Origin: Bacteroidaceae bacterium
GTDB lineage: Bacteria; Bacteroidota; Bacteroidia; Bacteroidales; Bacteroidaceae
DNA length: 30,417 nt
Assembly: GCA_900770665.1 (NCBI GenBank)
Contig: CAAGKZ010000028.1
Location: 1 to 30,417 of the forward strand
Reading direction: 5' to 3'
Shown here: positions 8,049 to 14,916 of the stretch, piece by piece
How positions within the stretch are numbered: the first letter of the stretch is position 1
How the letters are laid out: every line of letters begins with the position of its first letter
Notes under the pieces: model-generated
Databases searched by the model: none
What the model was told of the DNA's origin: nothing
The model's input: the letters and a program-made list of their open reading frames with translations, nothing else
Position numbers and translations under genes: made by a program

Positions 8049-8070
8049 AGAATTGTTGACAATATTCTAC

Positions 8071-8107
8071 AAACAGCCGACTTTAAGTTGGCTGTTTGTT
8101 TTTTTGT
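8071..8107 (+). terminator. Intrinsic terminator after lipoprotein 1
   Basis: AAACAGCCGAC (8071-8081) pairs with GTTGGCTGTTT (8087-8097), one G-T wobble, followed by GTTTTTTTG. It lies 22 nt after the stop codon. Confidence 0.85.
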
Positions 8108-8114
8108 ATCAAAG

Positions 8115-8145
8115 TTTGTATATGCTGAAATATTTATTAAGTTTG
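8115..8145 (+). promoter_or_regulatory. Promoter of the second small lipoprotein gene
   Basis: TTTG (8115-8118), 19 nt, TAAGTTTG (8138-8145): full consensus match, immediately after the terminator of the first gene. Predicted start near 8152, ATG at 8186. Confidence 0.75.
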
Positions 8146-8185
8146 CATACTGTATGTAATTGTTGAACTGATAAATTCTGATATT

Positions 8186-8596
8186 ATGAAAAAGTTTTTT
8201 GTTGCCTTTATGGCTGTTTTGGTATTGGCCGGTTGTGGTGCGCAGAAGGAAGAGAAAAAGACCGCTTCTGAAGTTATGATGATGACTGTTGAGACGGTGA
8301 ATTCTACAACAGAAATGCTTGAAAAGGCCGAGACTGCCGATGAAGTGGTTGAGGCTATGTCTGTAATGGTGAATGAGATGAAAGAACTGCAGAATAAGTA
8401 TGGTGATGTTTTGGCCGAAATACAGGAGATGAACGAAGAGGAGATGCTTGAGAAATATGCCGATGAGGTTGCTGCTGTAGAAGAGGCTGCAACAAGATTC
8501 TACGAAGTACTTGTTGTGAAGGAACAGGAGATAGAGATGACTCCCGAGGCTCAGGAAAAGATGATGCAGGTACTCCAGTCTGCCAGCGAGTTGTAA
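8186..8596 (+). CDS. Small putative lipoprotein, paralog 2 (136 aa)
   Basis: Signal peptide MKKFFVAFMAVLVLAGC with lipobox LAGC (Cys17); the first 17 residues differ from the upstream paralog at only two positions. The mature domain is a predicted alpha-helical Glu/Met-rich region with no recognisable enzyme motif. The linker after the Cys is about 15 residues shorter than in paralog 1. Tandem duplication with separate promoters suggests independent regulation of two versions of the same envelope protein. Function unknown. Confidence 0.85.
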   Translation: MKKFFVAFMAVLVLAGCGAQKEEKKTASEVMMMTVETVNSTTEMLEKAETADEVVEAMSVMVNEMKELQNKYGDVLAEIQEMNEEEMLEKYADEVAAVEEAATRFYEVLVVKEQEIEMTPEAQEKMMQVLQSASEL

Positions 8597-8613
8597 TTGT
8601 CGGCTATAGATAA

Positions 8614-8649
8614 TAAAAAAGTCAGCTTTCAGAAAGCTGACTTTTTTTG
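8614..8649. terminator. Bidirectional terminator between lipoprotein 2 and tRNA-Gln
   Basis: AAAAAGTCAGCTTTC (8616-8630) and GAAAGCTGACTTTTT (8633-8647) are perfect complements with a two-base centre. Flanking A- and T-runs give a U-tail on either strand, so the hairpin can end both the + strand lipoprotein gene and the - strand tRNA gene, whose 3' end is at 8650. Confidence 0.9.
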
Positions 8650-8720
8650 TTGTCCTACCCGGATTCGAACCAGGACAAACAGAACCAAAACCTGTTGTGC
8701 TACCATTACACCATAGGACA
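8650..8720 (-). tRNA. tRNA-Gln (anticodon TTG)
   Basis: The minus strand folds as a cloverleaf: acceptor TGTCCTA/TAGGACA, D-arm GTG..CAC, anticodon arm ACAGG-TTTTGGT-TCTGT with anticodon TTG, T-arm CCTGG-TTCGAAT-CCGGG. The discriminator base is A at 8650 and CCA is not fully encoded. The 3' end abuts the shared terminator. Confidence 0.95.
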
Positions 8721-8777
8721 ATCCTCATTGTGCTCTCTTTTGAAGAGCGGTAATAATCTCTGCAATGATTATCTTTG

Positions 8778-8809
8778 CAAAGATAGATATTTAAAGTGTA
8801 AATGCCAAA
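8778..8809 (-). promoter_or_regulatory. Promoter of tRNA-Gln
   Basis: On the minus strand TTTG (8809-8806), 20 nt, TATCTTTG (8785-8778). The predicted start near 8771 leaves about 50 nt of leader before the mature tRNA. The -7 box lies in a 14-bp palindrome ATCTTTGCAAAGAT (8771-8784). Confidence 0.65.
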
Positions 8810-8847
8810 TAATTTCGGTTGTTTCTGCAGTAACCGCTTGTTGTGGA

Positions 8848-9951
8848 CTAAATGGCGAATCTGTTGACGGCGTCAATAATCATTTCAACCTCATTGTCGC
8901 TCATTGCCTGGTGGCATGGAAGGCTAAGCTCCTGCGCATGTATCTGCTCAGTAATTGGCAACTGCAGATGTGAATATTCACGTAGCGCCTGCTGCTTGTG
9001 TGGGGGAATGGGGTAGTGTATAAGTGTTTCTATCTCCTGTTTCAGCAGGTGTTGCTGCAGTTGTTCCCTGTGTGGGCTTCTTAAAGCGAAGATGTGGTAT
9101 ACATGGTTGCCGCCGTTGTCGGCCGCTGGCAGTGTTACCAATGGATTTGTTATACAGCTTATGTATTTGGCGGCAATCTCTCTGCGTCTTTGGTTGTCGG
9201 CGTCAAGGTGTTGCAGTTTGACATGTAGCGCTGCTGCCTGGATTTCGTCGAGGCGGCTGTTGACTCCCTTGTATATATTTACATATTTTTTGTGTGACCC
9301 GTAGTTGGCTATTGCCCTTGCCGCATCGGCAAGCTGCGTGTCATTGGTTGTTATTGCTCCACCGTCGCCCAATGCACCAAGGTTCTTGCCGGGGTAGAAA
9401 CTGAATGCTGCTGCATCGCCAAGATTGCCTGTGCGTTTGCCGTTGTATATTGCACCATGTGCCTGTGCGCTGTCTTCGATGACTTTAAGTGAGTGCTTGG
9501 CAGCAATCTCATTGATTCTGTCCATGTCGGCAACAAGACCATATAGATGTACAGGCATGATGGCGCGTGTGCGCTCGGTGACAAGGCTCTCAATGAGTGT
9601 TGTGTCTGTGTTGCAGGTGTTGGTACAGGGCTCACAAAGGACGGGCTTCAGCCCGGCCTGTACTACTGAAAGGATTGTGGCGATGTAGGTGTTTGCAGGC
9701 ACAATGACCTCGTCGCCGGGCTGCATTATGCCCATTTCGCAGTATGCCCTGAGGATGATTGTCAGTGCATCGAGTCCGTTTCCTGTGCCAATGCAGTGCC
9801 TGCAACCGCAGTAGGCTGCAAAGGCCTGTTCAAAGCGTTCGCACTCATTGCCGCGTATGTACCAGCCTGATTGTGCAGCCTTTACAATAGCCTCGGTAAG
9901 CTGTGGCTCATATCGGTCATTGATTGTCTTGAGGTCGCAGTATCTTATCAT
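8848..9951 (-). CDS. DegT/DnrJ/EryC1-family sugar aminotransferase, FdtB/QdtB-like
   Basis: A 367-residue PLP-dependent aminotransferase acting on nucleotide-linked keto-sugars. Motifs in order: GTGNGLDAL (55-63), which binds the cofactor phosphate; PVHLYG (133-138); EDSAQAHGA (159-167) with the Asp that pairs with the PLP nitrogen; SFYPGKNLGALGDGG with the Schiff-base Lys189. The operon partner resembles a WxcM/FdtA ketoisomerase, which points to amination at C3 of a dTDP-3-keto-6-deoxyhexose (Fuc3N or Qui3N type). Start overlaps the upstream stop by 4 nt (ATGA type), and it is the last gene of the operon. The dTDP-sugar precursor genes rmlA and rmlB are not in the window. Confidence 0.88.
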   Translation of the reverse strand: MIRYCDLKTINDRYEPQLTEAIVKAAQSGWYIRGNECERFEQAFAAYCGCRHCIGTGNGLDALTIILRAYCEMGIMQPGDEVIVPANTYIATILSVVQAGLKPVLCEPCTNTCNTDTTLIESLVTERTRAIMPVHLYGLVADMDRINEIAAKHSLKVIEDSAQAHGAIYNGKRTGNLGDAAAFSFYPGKNLGALGDGGAITTNDTQLADAARAIANYGSHKKYVNIYKGVNSRLDEIQAAALHVKLQHLDADNQRRREIAAKYISCITNPLVTLPAADNGGNHVYHIFALRSPHREQLQQHLLKQEIETLIHYPIPPHKQQALREYSHLQLPITEQIHAQELSLPCHQAMSDNEVEMIIDAVNRFAI

Positions 9952-10913
9952 GTTACAGGCTTTTTAAGGTCGATGATATATGTGTCGTACACCACGGCAC
10001 GTCCACCCAGGCGCTCTTTGTAGGCTATGAGCCCGTTGTTCAGGTAGCGGCCTCCGTCTTCAACCGATATGCCGAAGTCGAAATATTTCTTGCCTGCAAA
10101 GCGGTTGGTGATGAGCTCCTCGTACAGGTAGTCGAGTGCGCTCAAACGGCGTCCCTCTTCGGTCGTTGCCGAGTATTGCATGTGTACTACGTTGTCGGTG
10201 ATGAAAAGCACAACACCTCCAAGCGTATTACCGTTGTTGTCGGCAACAGAAAAGAGTTTTATGTTCTCGGGGAATCGCTCTTTTAGCAATGTTATCTCCT
10301 CTATGTTATGTACCGGCGCAACGTTGTACCTGTTCAGCAACCTTTCGTGCAGTATGTCCCAGAATGTTGCGAAATCTCCGTCTTCAACAATGTGCAGGCT
10401 GCTTTTAACCTTTCCGGTAAGTTTGCGACGCCCACCAATAGGCAATGGGCATTCCAATGGAATTGCCGATGATACCTTACGCTCGGTGAGTGTTGCACCA
10501 TGGCGGAACAGTGCATACAAGTCCTCTTCGCATGGGTAGCGGTGATATATATGCGGTGTCGGCTTATAGATGATGCTTGTTGCCGTGGTGTTTTCAATCA
10601 GGTGGCTCTTCATTGCATCGAAAAGCTCAAGAACGGTTGCTGTTGCAGTTTCACTCGATAACAGCATTCCACCATATGTGAGTCCGTTATGTGAGCAAAA
10701 ACACCCGTCCTTGATATGTGCCGGCATAATGGCTACCAACTCCTCACCCCGGTAGAACATCAGCGAGTGGTCGGTGAAACGGTGGGCATGGTAGTCCATA
10801 TACCCGCGTTTGTGCAGGAACGTGCCGTTGCGGCTGTTGTCGACAAAACTGTCCCACAATGCCTGCCTGTCGGCGGTGTATCTCTCTACTTTGTATGCGG
10901 CGGACTCCATCAT
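9948..10913 (-). CDS. FemAB/GNAT-like acyltransferase of the amino-sugar operon
   Basis: A 321-residue soluble protein of the FemAB-like (peptidoglycan-recognition/BioF2-type) GNAT group: N-terminal W..FV..S.NGTFLH..GYMDYH..RF.DHSL (about 20-52), a middle KVKSSLHIVED segment and a C-terminal half with the GGVVLFI....HMQYSAT...R.LSALDYLYEELI...F.GKKYFDFGIS pattern (about 225-290) typical of this fold. Placed between the cupin and the aminotransferase with 4-nt overlaps on both sides, it most likely N-acylates the aminosugar. In characterised Fuc3NAc/Qui3NAc pathways this step is done by a left-handed beta-helix transferase (FdtC/QdtC), so this would be a non-homologous replacement; the acyl donor is unknown. 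Confidence 0.75.
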   Translation of the reverse strand: MMESAAYKVERYTADRQALWDSFVDNSRNGTFLHKRGYMDYHAHRFTDHSLMFYRGEELVAIMPAHIKDGCFCSHNGLTYGGMLLSSETATATVLELFDAMKSHLIENTTATSIIYKPTPHIYHRYPCEEDLYALFRHGATLTERKVSSAIPLECPLPIGGRRKLTGKVKSSLHIVEDGDFATFWDILHERLLNRYNVAPVHNIEEITLLKERFPENIKLFSVADNNGNTLGGVVLFITDNVVHMQYSATTEEGRRLSALDYLYEELITNRFAGKKYFDFGISVEDGGRYLNNGLIAYKERLGGRAVVYDTYIIDLKKPVT

Positions 10914-11296
10914 TTGCCAATGTGTTTCAAGAACTCTTCGTATGAGTGGATGTATGTCGACTCGTCATACGAATGTGATGCCAGCACAAGCAGCACGGCG
11001 TCGGGTGAAAAATTCCTTATCTCGTCCCAGGTGTCGGGCGGGATGACAAGACCTTTCTCCTTTGAGTCGAGCAGGTAGGTCTCTTTGCCGTTTGCATCTT
11101 CGAGGGTAATCTCAACGCTGCCGCTGACGGCAACTACATACTCCCATGAAACCTTGTTGGAGTGCTTGCCGCGCTCTTCGCCGCCGGGGACACCATGTAT
11201 CCAGTAGACACGCTGTATCTTGAAAGGTACTTCAATACCTTCCTCTACTATTGTGAGGTTTCCTCGTTTGTCGGTGAAGGTTTTCAGTTTGTCCAT
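10910..11296 (-). CDS. WxcM/FdtA-like cupin, putative dTDP-sugar 3,4-ketoisomerase
   Basis: A 128-residue single-domain cupin with the family layout: DKRGNLTIVE (9-18), IPF-like VPFKIQRVYWI (23-33), ERGKHSNK (41-48), VSGSVEITLEDANGKE and the closing PPDTW. Family members isomerise dTDP-4-keto-6-deoxyglucose to the 3-keto sugar used by the aminotransferase two genes downstream. The active-site strand usually reads RG.HAHK; here it is RGKHSNK, so the second His is Asn47. The start at 11296 follows a promoter at 11316-11347; a longer frame from 11347 would begin upstream of it. First gene of the three-gene operon. Confidence 0.8.
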   Translation of the reverse strand: MDKLKTFTDKRGNLTIVEEGIEVPFKIQRVYWIHGVPGGEERGKHSNKVSWEYVVAVSGSVEITLEDANGKETYLLDSKEKGLVIPPDTWDEIRNFSPDAVLLVLASHSYDESTYIHSYEEFLKHIGK

Positions 11297-11315
11297 GCGG
11301 ATTGCTTGTTTATGG

Positions 11316-11347
11316 CAAAAATAAGGAAATTTGTTTATCGTAACCAA
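11316..11347 (-). promoter_or_regulatory. Promoter of the amino-sugar operon
   Basis: On the minus strand TATTTTTG (11323-11316) matches TAnnTTTG, with TTG (11347-11345) 21 nt upstream as a weak -33 box. The predicted start near 11309 gives a very short leader before the ATG at 11296. Confidence 0.5.
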
Positions 11348-11396
11348 TTATTTGGCATAAACATTCCTCCTTGTTCCAATAAACGGCGAAAAAGCA

Positions 11397-12017
11397 TTAA
11401 AATTGTTTGAATATACGCGCGTTTGCCATTATCTGCTGTGCAAGTTCCCTGCAGGTAGTATCTTTTGCTACAGCAATTGCGCTGTATATGTCGGCTATTG
11501 CTGCATTGCTCTCGTCGCTCTCGATGAATAGTTTTTCCATAGGAATTACCTTTGCGCTCTCCGGGTTGAATTTCTCGCCAAGTGAAATGTAAAATCCTGC
11601 TTTTATCAACTGTTCGGCCTGTTGCGGCTTGCCACGGAAACCGTGCAGAATCCATGCCTGTAGCGGCTTCAGTTCTTTGTGTAATGCTATTAGCCTGTCG
11701 TATGCCTTTACGCAGTGTATGATAAGTGGTTTCTGAAGCTCTTCGGCCAACAATATGTGTGCTTTGAGTATCTCCTCCTGTAACTCAATCGTTGCAGGCG
11801 ATTTCAAGGTGTCAAGTCCGCACTCGCCAATGGCAACGACATTGTCGGTCTTGGCATATTCGGCTATGGCTGTGAAACCGCTTTCCCAGTTATTGTATAT
11901 ATGCCAAGGGTGTATCCCGACGGAGATGCTTCTGTCGGCGGTGTAGCTGCAACCGCTGTTGAATATTGTGTGTTCGGCCGGTGTGCAGTTGTGGGTATGT
12001 ATGTCTATGAAGCTCAT
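11397..12017 (-). CDS. TatD-family metal-dependent hydrolase
   Basis: A 206-residue TIM-barrel hydrolase, short for the family (usually about 255-260). Metal-site motifs: IDIHTH (His7, His9), GIHPW (34-38), AIGECGLD (Glu65), IIHCVKA (His101), HGF (His125) and ESDES (Asp168). Family members act as 3'-5' exonucleases or DNases on damaged DNA; the exact substrate here is unknown. It is the last gene of a minus-strand run after yidD, with a 12-nt gap. No clear terminator follows before the amino-sugar operon promoter. Confidence 0.88.
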   Translation of the reverse strand: MSFIDIHTHNCTPAEHTIFNSGCSYTADRSISVGIHPWHIYNNWESGFTAIAEYAKTDNVVAIGECGLDTLKSPATIELQEEILKAHILLAEELQKPLIIHCVKAYDRLIALHKELKPLQAWILHGFRGKPQQAEQLIKAGFYISLGEKFNPESAKVIPMEKLFIESDESNAAIADIYSAIAVAKDTTCRELAQQIMANARIFKQF

Positions 12018-12029
12018 GGCGACTCTCCT

Positions 12030-12251
12030 TTATGGCACGGGGTCGTATCCCGAACCTCCCCATGGGTGGCAACGCAGTATTCGCCTTATGGCAAGGTAGA
12101 GGCCTTTGATTGGACCATGCTTTCGCAGTGCCTCAATGGCATATTGTGAGCATGTGGGGGTGAAACGGCACGATGGCGGTGTCATTGGCGATATTGCTTT
12201 TTGGTAGAACTTTATGGGCAATATCAGTATCGTTATAAGGAGTTTTCGCAT
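12030..12251 (-). CDS. yidD: Membrane protein insertion efficiency factor
   Basis: A 73-residue protein: hydrophobic start MRKLLITILILPIKFYQ, then the family block ISPMTPPSCRFTPTCSQYA (20-38), KHGPIKG..L...RILRCHPWG.SGYDPVP to the end. YidD aids membrane protein insertion together with YidC. Its start overlaps the rnpA end by 19 nt, the gene order rnpA-yidD seen across bacteria, although rpmH and dnaA are not adjacent here. Confidence 0.95.
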   Translation of the reverse strand: MRKLLITILILPIKFYQKAISPMTPPSCRFTPTCSQYAIEALRKHGPIKGLYLAIRRILRCHPWGGSGYDPVP

Positions 12252-12646
12252 GTTGTACCGCCTTTGGTGAGTATGCTTTCCAACAGCCTGGTCATTTTTT
12301 TTCTTATGAATGCTGTGCTGTTGTGCTTGTTGTCTACATATATAATTGCAACAGCCATCTTTTTGCCGTTGTTCTCGAGTGCTTCAATAAACGGGTGCTT
12401 GCTTGTGCGGTAGGCCTCGCGTATGCGGCGCTTGACAAGGTTGCGGTCAACGGCGTGGCGGAATCTCTTCTTTGCAACGTTTATTAGGATTGCAGCTGTG
12501 GGCTCCTGTACCTCTTGTAGCTGCTCTATGAATACTGCACGTAGTGGGAATGATGTGACCGAAGCGCCATTGGCATATACCTGCTCAATGACTCTTTTGC
12601 TCTTCAGGTGTTCCTTCAAGGGAAAGGTGTTCCGTTTCATCGCCAC
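12233..12646 (-). CDS. rnpA: Ribonuclease P protein component
   Basis: A 137-residue basic protein that binds the RNase P RNA for 5' maturation of tRNA. The diagnostic RNR signature is present as KKRFRHAVDRNLVKRRIREA (59-78). Either Met1 or Met3 could start translation; Met3 (MKRNTFPL) looks closest to the family. The gene lies just after a hairpin that follows hemD, so its own promoter would have to be within hemD or it depends on read-through. Confidence 0.93.
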   Translation of the reverse strand: MAMKRNTFPLKEHLKSKRVIEQVYANGASVTSFPLRAVFIEQLQEVQEPTAAILINVAKKRFRHAVDRNLVKRRIREAYRTSKHPFIEALENNGKKMAVAIIYVDNKHNSTAFIRKKMTRLLESILTKGGTTCENSL

Positions 12647-12654
12647 GTCTATGT

Positions 12655-12690
12655 TAATAATAAATCAGCCCCGTCTTTGGACGAGGCTGA
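12655..12690 (-). terminator. Terminator or attenuator between hemD and rnpA
   Basis: On the minus strand TCAGCCTCGTC (12690-12680), loop CAAA, GACGGGGCTGA (12675-12665), one T-G wobble, then TTTATTATTAA. The short and interrupted T-run suggests partial termination between hemD and rnpA. Confidence 0.7.
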
Positions 12691-12704
12691 AGGAATTATT
12701 GTTC

Positions 12705-13448
12705 TTATTTGTTGTTCGCTGTCAGATATGCGTCCAAGGCTGCCGGCATGTTGGTCGCCGCCGCCGTAGGCGCTTCAAGGTCAAGTCTCAAACCATGCTG
12801 TTTGATGTATTCGGCTGTCACATTGCCAAAGCAGGCAATGAGCTGTTCGCCCTGTGCGTAGTCGGGGACGTTCTTGTTGAGTGAATCGATACCGTGTGGG
12901 CTGAAGAAAATGAGCATGTCGAACGACTTGATGTATTCGGGTGCAATCTCAGTGCTCACTGTGCGGTACATCTCGGCCTGTGAGTGTTGTATGCCGTATT
13001 TGTCGAACAACAGGTTTATGTCATTGTTGTGTACGTTCGATGCGGGCACAAAGTACTTCTCGGTCTTGTGCTTTGCAAACAAAGGATCAAGATCCTGGAT
13101 GTGGCCATTACCGAAAAATACCTTTCTCTTGCGATACTGTACATACTTCTGGATGTACAATGAGATTGTCTCCGACAAGCAGAAGTACTTCATGTCATCG
13201 GGTACAGTCACTCTGAGTTCCTTGCACAATGTGAAGAAGTGGTCTATGGCGTGACGTGAGAGGAATACGATGGCGGTGTGGTCGAGTATCGACACCTTCT
13301 GCTGTCTGAATTCCTTTGCTGTAACACCTTCTACCTTGATGAAAGAACAAAAGTCAATCTGCACGTTATGTTTCTCCGCAATGCTGAAATATGGAGACTT
13401 CTCTGTCGCAGGCCTGGGTTGTGATACCAGTATCTTATTTACCTTCAA
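12705..13448 (-). CDS. hemD: Uroporphyrinogen-III synthase
   Basis: A 247-residue protein with the two-domain HemD layout: N-terminal KVNKILVSQPRP, first domain with VFLSRHAIDHFF (about 60-72), second domain with KYFVPASN (133-140), LLFDKYGI and the FFSPHGIDSLNKN stretch, ending AATNMPAALDAYL. The enzyme closes hydroxymethylbilane with inversion of ring D, giving the precursor of haem and corrinoids. Sequence conservation in this family is low, so the call rests on overall pattern and on the DUF4271 neighbour, a pairing typical of Bacteroidales. It starts 4 nt after the DUF4271 stop. Confidence 0.85.
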   Translation of the reverse strand: MKVNKILVSQPRPATEKSPYFSIAEKHNVQIDFCSFIKVEGVTAKEFRQQKVSILDHTAIVFLSRHAIDHFFTLCKELRVTVPDDMKYFCLSETISLYIQKYVQYRKRKVFFGNGHIQDLDPLFAKHKTEKYFVPASNVHNNDINLLFDKYGIQHSQAEMYRTVSTEIAPEYIKSFDMLIFFSPHGIDSLNKNVPDYAQGEQLIACFGNVTAEYIKQHGLRLDLEAPTAAATNMPAALDAYLTANNK

Positions 13449-13452
13449 TGCT

Positions 13453-14148
13453 CTAAATTTTTATGGTTATAAAATCACTCAGTTGTAGTATTGTTTTCCA
13501 CACCATTGCCATGGGTAAAAATTCAAGTGCGCAAAGGTATAAAAAAATATCCACATAAATGCATTTTTTCTCAAAAATGATTTTGTAGACCCCGCTGATT
13601 ATTGTGTACAGGTATAATACGAGTGTCAGAATTGAATAATATCCGACATATTTTAAAGGTGCTGCCGGCACGAAAAGAATGGCTAATGCTGCAGGCGCAA
13701 GTGTAAATCCCCACAGTTTTGTCGCAAAGAAATAGGAACTGTTCCACTCCTCGCTTATGCTCTTTGAAAACAGTATATTGTTTACTATGCTGTGAAATAC
13801 TCTTTTTATAAGAAGGAACCCGGTGAATATGAAGGCTATTGCCCCCAGTGTCATAATGGAGTTCTCTCTGGTGATGTTGAAACAGTACTCATCGACCATT
13901 TTCGCAGTGACAATTGTTGCATAGAAGATGGTCTGGAAGTCCATCATCATATTGCATATTTTTGTAATGTTTGTCCTGTCGTTGTATGGGTTCGACTTGT
14001 TCTCGTAGTAGAAGATACACTTTGTGCGTTCAAAGATGTTGGCGCCATTCATCAGCAGGACATAAGATATGCCTACGAGGTTGAAGATGAGCAATGACAG
14101 TACGATGTTGTCATTTGTCATGCTGTATGGTGCAAGTGTGTCTGTCAT
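13453..14148 (-). CDS. DUF4271 integral membrane protein
   Basis: A 231-residue membrane protein with about six hydrophobic segments (near residues 14-34, 70-84, 95-115, 143-160, 165-188 and 200-215). It resembles the DUF4271 family, found in Bacteroidetes directly upstream of hemD. No function is known; a role linked to tetrapyrroles is only suggested by the neighbour. Its ATG overlaps the LOG-family stop by 4 nt, and hemD follows after 4 nt, so the three genes are co-transcribed. Confidence 0.75.
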   Translation of the reverse strand: MTDTLAPYSMTNDNIVLSLLIFNLVGISYVLLMNGANIFERTKCIFYYENKSNPYNDRTNITKICNMMMDFQTIFYATIVTAKMVDEYCFNITRENSIMTLGAIAFIFTGFLLIKRVFHSIVNNILFSKSISEEWNSSYFFATKLWGFTLAPAALAILFVPAAPLKYVGYYSILTLVLYLYTIISGVYKIIFEKKCIYVDIFLYLCALEFLPMAMVWKTILQLSDFITIKI

Positions 14149-14729
14149 AATGCTGCGTATTTTCTAATTTCGGCACTCCAGCGAGGGGTGTTGCGTATGG
14201 CTTCAAGAGCCTCGGCCGGTGTTGTGGCAACGCTCCATATCTTGCTGTGAATCTCACCCATGAAGTGCTCCTCCACGGCTTTCTCTAGTTGTGCAATGAA
14301 GTGGTCGTAGTAGCCGTTGATGTTGAGGATTACAATGGGGTTGAGGTATAGCCCCAACTGTTTCCAGGTGATAATCTCACTAAGTTCCTCAATGGTACCG
14401 CATCCGCCGGGCAGGGCAATCACGGCATCGCTCAGGTTGGCCATCATCTGTTTGCGCTCATGCATTGAACCTGTTATGTGCAACTCGGTGAGCCCTGTGT
14501 GGTGCCAGTTCTGGTCTACCATAAACTGTGGGATAACACCGATAGCCTTTCCGCCGTTCTCCAGTGCACCATCCTCAACCTTGCGCATTAGGCCTATGCT
14601 TCCGGCACCGGTAACAACGGTAATACCCTCTTTGGCAAGCAATGCGCCAAGTTCGTACGCAGTGTTGCCATATATTTCTGCCACCTTGTTGCTCGATGCG
14701 CAGTATATGCAGATGTTGTTTATTTCCAT
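14145..14729 (-). CDS. LOG family protein (TIGR00730), nucleotide 5'-monophosphate phosphoribohydrolase-like
   Basis: A 194-residue Rossmann-like protein with IYCASSN (8-14), VTGAGSIGLM (39-48), SMHERKQMM (88-96) and PGGCGTIEE (107-115), the last two being the LOG signature (PGGxGTxxE). Family members hydrolyse nucleoside 5'-monophosphates to base and ribose 5-phosphate, best known for cytokinin activation; in most bacteria the physiological substrate is unsettled. First gene of the minus-strand run leading to hemD. No clear promoter box is seen upstream, where the copy-2 composite repeat begins. Confidence 0.9.
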   Translation of the reverse strand: MEINNICIYCASSNKVAEIYGNTAYELGALLAKEGITVVTGAGSIGLMRKVEDGALENGGKAIGVIPQFMVDQNWHHTGLTELHITGSMHERKQMMANLSDAVIALPGGCGTIEELSEIITWKQLGLYLNPIVILNINGYYDHFIAQLEKAVEEHFMGEIHSKIWSVATTPAEALEAIRNTPRWSAEIRKYAAL

Positions 14730-14751
14730 TAGTCAATTAATTCTATTTAAC

Positions 14752-14916
14752 CTTTAACCGCACTCCGTGCGCTTGAAACTGCTTTTGCTCGCTTTGTGTG
14801 TAAGTAAACTTCCACACATTAACATTGTTGATTTCTTTATCACTCGCAGAATAACATCAAACAAGTTTGTGTTAAGCTCGCTTAATCAAGAAATTCGCTT
14901 ACTCGCAGCTTTCCGC
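14752..14916 (-). repeat. Composite repeat element, copy 2, distal part
   Basis: In minus-strand sense this part carries GCTGCGAGTAAGCGA (about 14911-14897), a second AAGCGAGC, ACAAACTTGTTTGATG (about 14872-14857), GCGAGTGA, AAAGCGAGCAAAAGCAG and finally CAAGCGCACGGAGTGCGGTT (about 14774-14755) with a GCGCAC-GGA-GTGCG hairpin. All modules have counterparts at 6197-6346. No gene is seen in 14730-15024. Confidence 0.7.
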
